DNA from: Paraliobacillus sp. PM-2
Lineage (GTDB): Bacteria; Bacillota; Bacilli; Bacillales; Amphibacillaceae
Reading direction: 5' to 3'
DNA length: 64,000 nucleotides
NCBI RefSeq assembly: GCF_001368815.1
Contig: NZ_CTEI01000002.1
Coordinates: forward strand, 620,001-684,000
Shown here: one piece after another, positions 1 to 8,234 of the stretch
Layout of the letters: every line of letters begins with the position of its first letter
Numbering within the stretch: the first letter of the stretch is position 1
The notes under the pieces: generated by a model
Database searches by the model: none
Told to the model about the DNA's origin: nothing
The model's input: the letters and a program-made list of their open reading frames with translations, nothing else
Translations under genes and position numbers: made by a program

Positions 1-237
1 CGCTGGTTGTTCTTCACTATTTGCCTCAACAGCGTTTATTGTAAAGTTATTATGTTCATTCTTAGATGACATTACTCGCACAAACTGGTCTTCATTTGCT
101 AGCTTTTCTTTTTGGAAAGATACTACTTCTTGATTCAACGTTATCATCGATTCTTTCTCATCAATAAGTAAGAAAAAGAATAACACCCAAACAATAACTG
201 CAAATGAAGCTAAACCAATAACATAACCTTTTTTCAA
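1..237 (-). CDS. Hypothetical single-pass membrane protein, C-terminus cut off by window edge
   Basis: An open frame runs off the left edge. Its likely start is a TTG at 237; the nearby ATG at 247 is in a frame that stops within about 30 codons. A GGTGG motif just after the ezrA stop is the probable ribosome binding site. The visible 79 residues begin with two lysines, then one hydrophobic segment (about residues 5-23), then a polar, charged tail that would lie outside the membrane. It starts 15 bases after the ezrA stop on the same strand, so the two are probably cotranscribed. I do not recognise the family. No cysteine follows the hydrophobic stretch, so it is not a lipoprotein. Confidence 0.55.
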   Translation of the reverse strand, partial: MKKGYVIGLASFAVIVWVLFFFLLIDEKESMITLNQEVVSFQKEKLANEDQFVRVMSSKNEHNNFTINAVEANSEEQPA

Positions 238-252
238 TTCTTTTCATCCACC

Positions 253-1947
253 TTAAACTGGAACTTCCATAAATTCTTTTAATCGATTCAATGCCCCTGG
301 TTCAATTTCTTCCAACGCTTTTGTAGCCGTATCTAATGCAAGTTCATACTCAAAATTTCTAAATTTTCTTTCCGCTTCTTGCAATTGTGTCGCCAATAAC
401 GGATACTTACTACGATATCGATTAGCATATTGAATAACCTGTTCAACTAAATAGGCTTGTTCAATTAATGCATTGCTTTGTTTAACTAGTGCCTCTACTG
501 TCGTTTCAGCCTCTGTCAAGGCATGGGATACTTCCCCCATATCTAAAGGTTGTTTTTCAAGTTTCTGAATGACTATATCACTTTTGCCAGTAGCTTCATC
601 CAATAAATTCCACAAAAAAGAGGGGATACCTGGTAAATTGCTTTTTTGCAATTTTTTATTAATATCAAACAATTCCTGTTTTAAATTTGACACTTTTTCT
701 CTTGCTTCTAACTCATCTTTTCGAATGGTTTGAAGTTGATCTTTAAATTCTTGATGCGAATGATGTAACTGATCTAGATCATCTTTGTTTGACTTTAATT
801 GATCTTTTAAAGTGACATATGTTTGTGTCTCACCTTCCAAGTCAATTTCAATTTGAGCCAATTTTTTTTCTAATTGATGAATCCACTTTTCCAAATTAGC
901 ATATAACTCTAAATCATTTTCCTCTAAATAATAAGTCTGTTGTAATTGCTCTACTTCTTCATTTGTATCTTTAAAATCATCAATCGCATTTTCTAGACTG
1001 GACTTCACACTAGATATGTGATTTTCAATATAACTTTTCGCCCTTGCTTCTTCTTCAAGCATTTCATAAATTTCCGTTAATCGTTCCTCAATACCTTGTG
1101 TAAGATCATATACCTGATATAAATCTCCATTTTCTAATTGTTCTACACTAATGGCTAGCTGTTCTAAGTAATTGTTTAATTCCTTATCTAGCTCTAAATG
1201 CTCAACGCGATATCCTTCTTCTTTCATTTGTTCTATACCTGCTAATAATTCTTTGATTTGATCAGGAATCTCTTTTTTGCATTTTTTATAAATGAGAGGA
1301 AACTCTTCTAATTTTTCAGCTACATGAGCAACAGAGTCTGACAATTCATCTACCAAGTGCTTTGCTTCATAATAATTCCCTAAATCAACTTCTTCTTGAT
1401 ATTTTTCTAATAGCTGTTGAAGACCAATTATTTCAGATTCAAATTTCGGTTCAGCCTTACCATATAAATAACGATTTTGCAGCAAAGAATGGCGTAATTC
1501 TTTAATCTTAGGCTGCATCTCCTCTATTTGTTTTCTGCTTTGTTTTTCTGAATCAAGTAAATCATTTAGTTCTTTAAACATTTGCTTAATTAATTCTTCA
1601 ATAGTTCGTAAAATATTTTCCACTTCTACAAGATTTTTCTTTGCAGCAGAAATACGAAATCGGTCAGCAGCTTCCTCAGCGTCTAATAAAAACTCTTCAA
1701 TATCTGGTAGATCTCTTGTTAAAATTTGATCCCATGTGCTTTTCCAGCTCTCAAACTTTTCCTGTGTTTCTCCGGACAAATTTAAACTTTTTACACGTTG
1801 AAGTTCACTTGAAACGTTACGATTCATGATATCCATTTTCCAGCTCTCATGCTGATCTACTTCATCATATATTTTCTTCCTTAAAATGAGTCCAACAATT
1901 ATTAATAAAATTAATATCAGAATTCCACCAATGATATACCCCACCAT
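253..1947 (-). CDS. ezrA: Septation ring formation regulator EzrA
   Basis: EzrA is a membrane-anchored negative regulator of FtsZ ring formation that also helps place PBP1 at the septum. The 564-residue product has one N-terminal membrane segment (about residues 5-24) ending in LILRKKIYDE, followed by more than 500 residues of predicted coiled coil rich in E, L, K and Q, as in the family (B. subtilis 562 residues). The start is taken as the ATG at 1947, because GAGGAGG lies 6 bases upstream; a TTG at 1962 would fall before that site. Its neighbours, ytsP and a GGDEF gene upstream and rpsD beyond, match the B. subtilis ezrA-ytsP-ytrP-rpsD neighbourhood. Confidence 0.95.
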   Translation of the reverse strand: MVGYIIGGILILILLIIVGLILRKKIYDEVDQHESWKMDIMNRNVSSELQRVKSLNLSGETQEKFESWKSTWDQILTRDLPDIEEFLLDAEEAADRFRISAAKKNLVEVENILRTIEELIKQMFKELNDLLDSEKQSRKQIEEMQPKIKELRHSLLQNRYLYGKAEPKFESEIIGLQQLLEKYQEEVDLGNYYEAKHLVDELSDSVAHVAEKLEEFPLIYKKCKKEIPDQIKELLAGIEQMKEEGYRVEHLELDKELNNYLEQLAISVEQLENGDLYQVYDLTQGIEERLTEIYEMLEEEARAKSYIENHISSVKSSLENAIDDFKDTNEEVEQLQQTYYLEENDLELYANLEKWIHQLEKKLAQIEIDLEGETQTYVTLKDQLKSNKDDLDQLHHSHQEFKDQLQTIRKDELEAREKVSNLKQELFDINKKLQKSNLPGIPSFLWNLLDEATGKSDIVIQKLEKQPLDMGEVSHALTEAETTVEALVKQSNALIEQAYLVEQVIQYANRYRSKYPLLATQLQEAERKFRNFEYELALDTATKALEEIEPGALNRLKEFMEVPV

Positions 1948-2198
1948 GCGAATCCTCCTCAACCAACACCAATCTATCCTTTTTACAATTTAATGGAATT
2001 TTAGCGAATGGATATAGTTATTATGTTACAAATCATTATGCAAACGTCTACAAACTATTTATTATGTATTACTAATATCATATCATGTTCAAACAAGTTT
2101 TTGCTAAAAAAAATCAAAATTATTAACAGATTGACAAATTTCTTCTTTTCAGTTGAGTATTTCCTTTTCAGAGATACCTAATCAACCTATTAGGTTAA

Positions 2199-2228
2199 TT
2201 GCCATACTTGATTATCTTAGTCTATAAT
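2199..2228 (+). promoter_or_regulatory. Sigma-A promoter of ytsP
   Basis: TTGCCA (2199-2204) and TATAAT (2223-2228) are separated by 18 bases, about 70 bases ahead of the ytsP start. The rest of the 350-base gap between ezrA and ytsP is AT-rich and shows nothing else I recognise. Confidence 0.6.
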
Positions 2229-2300
2229 AGAATGACATTTAATACTGCTTTTTTTAAGTGTGGAATAATAACTATTATAGTGATAAACAGGAGGGATCTT

Positions 2301-2780
2301 ATGTTTCATGCGGAATCATATACATCATCTAGAGAAGAAGATTATCAACTAGTCATTAAACAGCTGGAAGCACTTTTAAATGGCGAAACAGATCAAATAG
2401 CTAATCTTTCAAATGCTTCTGCTCTTTTAAATCAGTTTCTAACAAATATCAATTGGGTAGGCTTTTATCTATTAAAACATGATGAATTGGTATTAGGACC
2501 TTTTCAAGGGTTACCTGCATGTGTACGCATACCAATAGGTAAAGGAGTTTGTGGGACAGCTGTCAGTGAACGATCTACTCAAGTAGTTGCTGATGTGAAC
2601 CAATTTCCTGGTCATATTGCTTGTGATGCTGCTAGTCAATCTGAAATCGTCATTCCAATTATTGTAGATGGCAACGTATTTGGTGTTTTAGACATTGATA
2701 GTCCAAACACAAATAGATTTGATGAAGTTGATCAAAAATACTTAGAACAATTTGTGGAAGCATTAAAAAAATTCATTTAA
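2301..2780 (+). CDS. ytsP: Free methionine-R-sulfoxide reductase, GAF-domain protein YtsP
   Basis: This 159-residue protein is a single GAF domain of the fRMsr (MsrC/YebR) type, which reduces free L-methionine-(R)-sulfoxide in the cytoplasm. The three family cysteines are present: one in LPACVRIP, one in GKGVCGTA and one in HIACDAAS, followed by the conserved SEIVIP strand. The ATG at 2301 is chosen over upstream in-frame starts because AGGAGGG (2289-2295) sits just before it, and because the upstream extension overlaps the promoter and has no homology. It is divergent from ezrA, has its own promoter and ends in a strong hairpin, so it is probably monocistronic. Confidence 0.92.
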   Translation: MFHAESYTSSREEDYQLVIKQLEALLNGETDQIANLSNASALLNQFLTNINWVGFYLLKHDELVLGPFQGLPACVRIPIGKGVCGTAVSERSTQVVADVNQFPGHIACDAASQSEIVIPIIVDGNVFGVLDIDSPNTNRFDEVDQKYLEQFVEALKKFI

Positions 2781-2802
2781 CTTTATATCATCAATTAAAT
2801 TG

Positions 2803-2842
2803 AACAGTTCACTTACACAGCAGATGTAGTGAACTGTTTTTT
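2803..2842 (+). terminator. Rho-independent terminator of ytsP
   Basis: An 11-bp perfect stem (AACAGTTCACT, 2803-2813, with 2828-2838) is followed by a run of T. Confidence 0.88.
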
Positions 2843-2937
2843 AATAAAATTAGGAAAGAACTGTCTGATTTCTGAACTCGACTCCTATTCTCGCTAATTG
2901 GTTGATTATTACTTGAATTGTATAGGGATGAAGTAAT

Positions 2938-2970
2938 AGTAAAAGCGTTTGATTGCCAAACGCTTTTACT
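2938..2970 (-). terminator. Terminator of the diguanylate cyclase gene
   Basis: A near-perfect inverted repeat (AGTAAAAGCGTTT and its complement) lies 9 bases beyond the stop of the minus-strand GGDEF gene. The T-rich arm end favours that direction, and it may stop transcription both ways. Confidence 0.8.
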
Positions 2971-2979
2971 AAGTTATAT

Positions 2980-4848
2980 TTATGTTATCTTTGCAACTCC
3001 ATTTTTCCCTAAACGCTTGGCCTCGTACAATGAACGATCAGCACGATCGAATATCGATTGCATTTTTTCTCGATTGTCTTGGTGCCAATGGGCAATTCCA
3101 ACAGAAACGGTGATTACGGGATTAGTACTCTCTTCAATTTGAATGACAATCTTTGAAGCAACACGCATCCCTTGTTCAATATTCATATTGGGTAAGTAAA
3201 CAGCCAGTTCTTCTCCACCCCACCTTGCAGCAAAACCCGGCTCGTTAATATTTTCCCGAATGATATTCGCAACCTGTATAATTAAAGCATCTCCTACCTC
3301 ATGACCATGCGTATCGTTAATCTGTTTAAAATCATCGATATCAATTAATAAAAAAATCCCTTGCTCATCTATTTGAACATGTTCTCCACATTTTTCATCT
3401 AAATATCTCCTTGAATATAGTTTAGTTAAATAGTCAGTTATTACAGATTGTTCAAGTTGTTCTCGTAATATAGAGTTTACAAATGCTAAAGTAGAGTGAT
3501 CAACAATAGATTGAATTAGTTTAAAATCATCAAATGAAAAAAAGTTGGGTTCATGATGCGATAAAATAATCACACCTTTTAGTTGATCGGATTGTATCAT
3601 TGGTACAATCATAGTTGAACGAAGCTGTATGTTACAATTCGAATATTTTTTTGAAAAGTCTCCAACAAAAACAGCTTCTTTTTCAGACTTAATAACCGGA
3701 AATATTTCTTCAGCAAACCATGAAAATGATGCATTATAAAAATATGTAGAAGATTCTTGCAATACTGTGTAATTAGCTTCTTGATCAAACAATATAAATG
3801 CAATATCATCTACATGAAAAGTGCTCTTTAATTGTTGTTTTAAATAATTGGCGGTATCAGACAATCTTAAATTCGAATTTAGTTTATGTGTAATATCGTT
3901 AATTAGTTGTAAATCCGAAATTAATTGTGTGGATTGTTGATATAATTGTGCATTTTCCAATGCATTCCCTGCTGTATCTGCTAAAAATCGTATAAAATCA
4001 ATCGTATCGGGTTGAAATTCTAAAATTTGTGCGACTTTAATTTGAAGTACACCGTAAATACCTTGCTTGCCTCTCAACGGGGCAAACAAATTCGATTTGT
4101 TTTTCCCTATATTTTGTTCAATTTTAATTTCTCCTGTTGAAAACGAAACAACACTCAATTTATTAGCGAATGTTTCATTATAAATTAATTCTGTTGCAGG
4201 TAAATTATTTATTTCCTTAATATTAGTAGATAAAAATAATTGACAGGTAAAGTCAGGGTAAATGGATTGAATTGTATATACTATTTCAGATAGTACTTCA
4301 CTTGGATTCATTGTAGAATGAATTTTTCTTGTAACTCGATACATCAATTCATATTTATTTGCTTTTTCGTTTGCCTCCATGTGGTAATCTTTCTCACCTA
4401 ACAAAAAATATATTTCTTTACATAACCTTTTAACTAAGGACTGAAAGTTTGTTGATCTATTCTCCTCTCTAGCAAAACCTAACAACAAATAGCCAATTGG
4501 TAAATGACATTGTTGAATGGGTATTAGATATGCTAAAGATAACTGCATGTTAATAAGTGCTTTATTACCGTCAAATATAAATGATTCTTTATTTATTAAT
4601 TGATCTTTACTTATTACATCATCTAAAAATATGAAACGTTTAAATATTTTTTTCGTTTGCTCATTTTCCTGAACAATTTCATAATCTTCCTTGGATGGTT
4701 CGTAGAGATATAATGCTGTATATGTGGCATTTGTTGCTTTTCTTATCTGTTTAATCATTTCTTTATGTAACGCATGTTTACTTTTAACCTTTGTGAACAC
4801 ATTATTAGAAATTATAGCACCGTTTAAATGGTTTTCTTTATATTCCAT
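2980..4848 (-). CDS. dgcP: GAF-GGDEF diguanylate cyclase (DgcP/YtrP-like)
   Basis: This 622-residue soluble protein has GAF-like sensor regions (roughly 60-200, 200-310 and 330-460) and a C-terminal GGDEF domain. DIDDFKQINDTHGHEVGD is the nucleotide and metal-binding strand and GGEEL is an intact active-site loop, so it should make cyclic di-GMP from GTP. I see no RxxD inhibitory I-site before GGEEL (the stretch reads NEPGFAARW), so product inhibition at that site looks absent. Position next to ytsP and rpsD matches B. subtilis ytrP (dgcP). The ATG at 4848 is preferred because AGGTGAG lies 7 bases upstream; the longer frame from 4866 has no such site. Confidence 0.9.
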   Translation of the reverse strand: MEYKENHLNGAIISNNVFTKVKSKHALHKEMIKQIRKATNATYTALYLYEPSKEDYEIVQENEQTKKIFKRFIFLDDVISKDQLINKESFIFDGNKALINMQLSLAYLIPIQQCHLPIGYLLLGFAREENRSTNFQSLVKRLCKEIYFLLGEKDYHMEANEKANKYELMYRVTRKIHSTMNPSEVLSEIVYTIQSIYPDFTCQLFLSTNIKEINNLPATELIYNETFANKLSVVSFSTGEIKIEQNIGKNKSNLFAPLRGKQGIYGVLQIKVAQILEFQPDTIDFIRFLADTAGNALENAQLYQQSTQLISDLQLINDITHKLNSNLRLSDTANYLKQQLKSTFHVDDIAFILFDQEANYTVLQESSTYFYNASFSWFAEEIFPVIKSEKEAVFVGDFSKKYSNCNIQLRSTMIVPMIQSDQLKGVIILSHHEPNFFSFDDFKLIQSIVDHSTLAFVNSILREQLEQSVITDYLTKLYSRRYLDEKCGEHVQIDEQGIFLLIDIDDFKQINDTHGHEVGDALIIQVANIIRENINEPGFAARWGGEELAVYLPNMNIEQGMRVASKIVIQIEESTNPVITVSVGIAHWHQDNREKMQSIFDRADRSLYEAKRLGKNGVAKIT

Positions 4849-5012
4849 TATTTTCTCACCTAGCATTCATAAGATTTATAACATGGCGAAAATGTGTCAA
4901 TAATAAACTTACATATTGTTACTATTATATCACATTATATACCAATGTTTGTTATTTTTCTACTGAATAGTAGTTCTATTTTCTCACTAAATATGCTATA
5001 CCTTTTTATCTG

Positions 5013-5041
5013 TTGACTTAAACATAAAAAAAACTTATAAT
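5013..5041 (+). promoter_or_regulatory. Sigma-A promoter of rpsD
   Basis: TTGACT (5013-5018) and a perfect TATAAT (5036-5041) are separated by 17 bases. Transcription should start near 5048, leaving a leader of about 195 bases before rpsD. Confidence 0.85.
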
Positions 5042-5047
5042 GTACTT

Positions 5048-5235
5048 TGTGTAAAAAAGGTAGCCTATGTGAACCACCGGCTGATCATTTTGTTCCTTAG
5101 CTTTTTAAATTTTACAAAAGTAAGGTGTATCGTGTAACTCTCTGCTGCTGGAGCGATGGTACATGAAAACAAAATGGCTGACGATCATGGAACGCACTGT
5201 CTTATTTTATGCAAATCTATATATATAAAGGAGAA
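5048..5235 (+). promoter_or_regulatory. Ribosomal protein S4 autoregulatory leader
   Basis: The structured leader ahead of rpsD has a long-range 9-bp pairing between CATTTTGTT (5086-5094) and AACAAAATG (5168-5176) that encloses further short helices. In Bacillales, S4 binds its own mRNA leader and represses translation; position and size fit that element. The assignment rests on location and pairing, not on a covariance-model score. Confidence 0.7.
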
Positions 5236-5243
5236 GATGTACA

Positions 5244-5846
5244 ATGGCTCGCTATACAGGTCCTGTATGGAAAAAGTCTCGTCGTCTCGGAATTTCATTA
5301 ACTGGTACTGGTAAGGAGTTAGACAAACGCCCTTACGCACCTGGACAACATGGTCCAAATCAACGCAGAAAGCTTTCTGAATATGGTTTACAAATGCAAG
5401 AGAAGCAAAAACTTCGCTTCATGTATGGGGTAAACGAACGCCAATTCCGTAACCTATTTGATAAAGCTGGTAAAATGAAAGGTATTCATGGTGAAACATT
5501 CATGATTCTATTAGAATCTCGTTTAGATAACCTTGTATACCGCTTAGGTCTTGCACGCACGCGTAGACAAGCTCGTCAATTAGTAAACCACGGACATGTA
5601 ACTGTAGACGGAGGTCGTGTTGATATTCCTTCTTACAGCGTAAAACCTGGTCAAGTTATTGGCTTGCGTGAAAAATCAAGAAACCTTAACATCGTGAAAG
5701 AAGCGGTTGAAGCTAACCCATTCGTTCCAGAATATCTTTCATTTGATGAAGAAAAACTTGAAGGTACATTCTCTCGCTTACCAGAGCGTTCTGAACTACC
5801 AGCTGAAATTAACGAAGCACTTATCGTTGAATTCTACTCTCGTTAA
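5244..5846 (+). CDS. rpsD: 30S ribosomal protein S4
   Basis: The 200-residue product is ribosomal protein S4, a primary 16S rRNA binder that nucleates the 5' domain of the small subunit. It begins [19 protein letters not shown], typical of Bacillus S4, and has the S4 RNA-binding domain (about residues 90-155), including [11 protein letters not shown] and [19 protein letters not shown] precedes the ATG. It is monocistronic, with its own promoter, a structured leader and a strong terminator. In Bacillus, rpsD lies close to tyrS; here about 10 kb of accessory genes separates them. Confidence 0.98.
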   Translation: MARYTGPVWKKSRRLGISLTGTGKELDKRPYAPGQHGPNQRRKLSEYGLQMQEKQKLRFMYGVNERQFRNLFDKAGKMKGIHGETFMILLESRLDNLVYRLGLARTRRQARQLVNHGHVTVDGGRVDIPSYSVKPGQVIGLREKSRNLNIVKEAVEANPFVPEYLSFDEEKLEGTFSRLPERSELPAEINEALIVEFYSR

Positions 5847-5872
5847 TCGGGATAGACTGAATAAGAAATGCA

Positions 5873-5917
5873 AAAAAGCCTTAAAATGTTGTTATATCAA
5901 CATTTTAAGGCTTTTTT
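5873..5917 (+). terminator. Terminator of rpsD
   Basis: A long stem (AAAAAAGCCTTAAAATGTTG paired with its complement around a short TTATAT loop) ends in a run of T. The left end of the IS remnant begins two bases after it. Confidence 0.93.
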
Positions 5918-6050
5918 AGGCTCTATACTAAATGTAGTGGTGTCCCTTGATCTTTCAAGGCATCAATAGAAGCAAAAAAATACACGCATTCCCCTCTCTT
6001 TTGTTACCCTAAAGTTGTAGACAAAAAGGAAAAGGAGAGGGAAAGCGCGC

Positions 6051-6804
6051 AAAACAATTTTATCATAGAAATGTTAGGGATTAAGACAAGCATATAGATA
6101 TTTGGGATATGCGTAGTGAATCAGATGCCTTTTATGTAAAGTTAATTACAGCGGTTAAGAAACAACAATGCCCGATCTGTAAAAAGAAAACAAAGCGTGT
6201 TCATAATTATCGTACCCAGCATATTCAAGGGCCTATTATTTCAAATAAACCAGGCCATCATACATTCTACGAAAAACTTGACATGGTGGAAAGATATCAA
6301 CGAAGTACACGGTCCATTCAAACAACTGCGCTAACTTATACGGCAGTGTATTGGGCACTAGATGAAGTAAGGCGTGAAGTGCAACGAACGTTAGATAAGA
6401 AGGCTCGCATTCGTATGAAACGAAGTAAAAAATTACTTTGGAAGTCCAGCTATAAATTGACCGAAGAAGAACAAGAAAAAGTAAAGCAATTACTCAAAAT
6501 AGATGTCCGATTAGATGAAGCATACCAATTGAAAAACAAGCTTGGTCAGTGGTTTAAAGAAAGTGATGAAAAGACTGCCAAAGAAGGATTAGAGACATGT
6601 CTGAAAGAAATGAGGATGTCAAATATTGAATCCTTTCACAAGGTCGTGAAGACATTTAAACGTTGGAAACAAGAGATCCTTCAATCTTTTATGTACCCCT
6701 TTAATAATGGATACATCGAGGGTGTGAACAACACGATAAAAGTGACGAAACGCATGTCTTATGGAATTAAGAGTTTTGAGCGTTTGAAAAAGAAAATACT
6801 ATAG
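6051..6804 (+). pseudogene. ISL3-family transposase, frameshifted and internally deleted
   Basis: The longest intact frame (6109-6804, 231 residues) holds an N-terminal zinc-finger piece (CPICKKKTKRVHNYRTQHIQ) and a C-terminal DDE-domain end (YIEGVNNTIKVTKRMSYGIK). The roughly 400-residue family length is not reached: the second zinc-finger half and much of the catalytic core are missing after GPIISNKPGHHTFYEKL. Upstream, NNFIIEMLGIK (6051-6083) reads in another frame and would join DIWDMRSES if one base were restored near 6085, so there is also a frameshift. There is no usable start codon at the true N-terminus. The gene cannot make an active transposase. Confidence 0.82.
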
Positions 6805-6840
6805 CGACAAGAGATAAGAAAAGTTTTATTATAAAAGCGC

Positions 6841-6985
6841 CTTAGCAGAGGAAATATGCGAGACTCCTGCGGGAACAGCACGCGTCCGAAGATCCACTTG
6901 GTAAAGTGAATTTCTTTACCAAGTTAGCTTCGGCCGTGCCCGCGGAAAGCGAGTGTATTTCCCCTGCGGTTTAGGTACAAGCATT
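6841..6985. repeat. GC-rich palindromic repeat of the type dispersed in Bacillaceae
   Basis: This stretch is far richer in GC than its surroundings. Nested inverted repeats fold it into one large hairpin: GAGGAAATA (6849) with TATTTCCCCT (6957-6966), GCGGG..CACG..CCGAAG with CTTCGGCCGTGCCCGC, and a perfect inner stem ACTTGGTAAA (6896-6905) with TTTACCAAGT (6915-6924). From memory, the phrases GAGACTCCTGCGGGAACAGC and CCCGCGGAAAGCGAGTGTAT belong to a non-coding repeat common in Bacillaceae genomes. Here it sits inside the boundaries of the IS remnant. Confidence 0.65.
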
Positions 6986-7092
6986 GCTTATAATAAACTT
7001 TTTATAAAAGAGATGGTGGAGCGAGAACCACACCACCACATTTGACAGAGAACCCGAAAAACACACGCAAATATTTTGGAGACAAGAGGTCA

Positions 7093-8106
7093 CTAATTTA
7101 TTTCACGAACACTATTTTTTTCTATTAATTTAGGTGTTAAACAAATTTCTTTATGTGTTTTTTTAGGGTCCTTTATTCTTGAAAGTAATAAATGAAGGCC
7201 AGCCTGTGTTAAATCCTTGACATTTTGCTCAACAGAAGTCAATTCAAGACCTATTAAATAAGGATTTATCGTGTTGTCATAACTAACCAATGATATATCT
7301 TGTGGTACTTTTTCATTTCTTTCATTTAGTAACTTTAAGAATCCTAGAGACATCATATCATTCATTACAAATACAGCCGTTATCTTACTGCTCAATAACT
7401 TCTTCCCAGCATTATAACCGCTTTCCAATCGATAATTTCCTTCTACAATATAATCAGATACAATTTCACAATTATTTTCATCCATCGCCTTTTTGTAACC
7501 TTGAAGCCTGTACTTTCCATTAATTGAACTAAAAGAACTAGCAATACAACCTATTTTTCTATGACCCTTTTCTATTAAATACTTAACTGCTAAATACGCA
7601 CCTTTTTCATTATCAAAAATCACTTTATCACAAGCATGTTCTGAAAAAACGCGATCTAACATCACATAAGGAATCGTTAATTTTTCTAATTGTTCTAAAA
7701 GCTGTCTATTATTCTTGTAAGATTCATTACTAGGTATAATAAATATACCGTCTACTGAACGATTATGTAAAAAGTGTAATAACTTTAAATCTTGTTCATA
7801 TTGATCATTTGTGTTTGAAATAATTAAAGTATATCCTTCTTTTCTACAAACTTCTTCTAAGTTTTTGGCTAAAGAAGAAAAAAATATATTTCCAATATCG
7901 GGTAATATTAAACCTAGCATTTTTGTTTCTTTTGTTACTAAACTTCTTGCTATTTGATTTGCAGAATAATTATATTCCTCTGCTATTTGTTTAATTAATT
8001 TTTTTTTCTCTAATGAAATTCTACAAGGTCGATCGTTAAGAACCAAAGATACTGTAGTAACGGATACATTTGCTTTCTCCGCAATATCTTTCAATGTGAT
8101 TTTCAT
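7093..8106 (-). CDS. LacI-family transcriptional regulator of the adjacent nucleoside/ribose operon
   Basis: This 337-residue repressor has an N-terminal helix-turn-helix (TLKDIAEKANVSVTTVSLVL), a hinge helix (SANQIARSL) and a periplasmic-binding-like effector domain (from MLGLILPDIGNIFFSSL onward), all typical of RbsR/CcpA-type regulators. It follows the ribokinase-nucleoside hydrolase-transporter genes on the same strand, behind a terminator hairpin, so it may have its own weak promoter. Paired AAAACGTTTT palindromes in front of the ribokinase gene are its probable operators (inference). The effector is likely ribose, a ribose phosphate or a nucleoside. The ribosome binding site before the ATG (GGCAGG) is poor. 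Confidence 0.85.
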   Translation of the reverse strand: MKITLKDIAEKANVSVTTVSLVLNDRPCRISLEKKKLIKQIAEEYNYSANQIARSLVTKETKMLGLILPDIGNIFFSSLAKNLEEVCRKEGYTLIISNTNDQYEQDLKLLHFLHNRSVDGIFIIPSNESYKNNRQLLEQLEKLTIPYVMLDRVFSEHACDKVIFDNEKGAYLAVKYLIEKGHRKIGCIASSFSSINGKYRLQGYKKAMDENNCEIVSDYIVEGNYRLESGYNAGKKLLSSKITAVFVMNDMMSLGFLKLLNERNEKVPQDISLVSYDNTINPYLIGLELTSVEQNVKDLTQAGLHLLLSRIKDPKKTHKEICLTPKLIEKNSVREIN

Positions 8107-8183
8107 AATCCAAAGCCTGCCTTTAATACATATTCACAATCGTTTATATACTATTAATTATTTCATACATGTGGAAAAATAAA

Positions 8184-8219
8184 AAGTAGCTAAATCAATA
8201 ATTATTGATTTAGCTACTT
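8184..8219 (-). terminator. Terminator after the DcuC-family gene
   Basis: A perfect palindrome with 18-base arms (AAGTAGCTAAATCAATAA and its complement, no spacer) is followed on the minus strand by TTTTATTTTT. It separates the transporter gene from lacI. Confidence 0.88.
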
Positions 8220-8234
8220 AAAAACACTTTTATC

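Larger units (their letters stand above)
5919..7054 (+). mobile_element. Degenerate ISL3-family insertion sequence
   Basis: The ends are imperfect inverted repeats: GGCTCTATACTAAATGTAGT at 5919 and, on the other strand from 7054, GGTTCTCTGTCAAATGTGGT, matching at about 20 of 25 positions. This is the end type of ISL3-family elements. Inside are a broken transposase and, towards the right end, a GC-rich palindromic repeat. I see no 8-bp target duplication (left flank CTTTTTTA, right flank CGAAAAAC), consistent with an old or rearranged copy. It lies between the rpsD terminator and the lacI stop codon. Confidence 0.8.

Noticed and set aside
5911-5926. Target-site duplication of the ISL3 element
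   Set aside because: The 8 bases on the left (CTTTTTTA) and right (CGAAAAAC) do not match.
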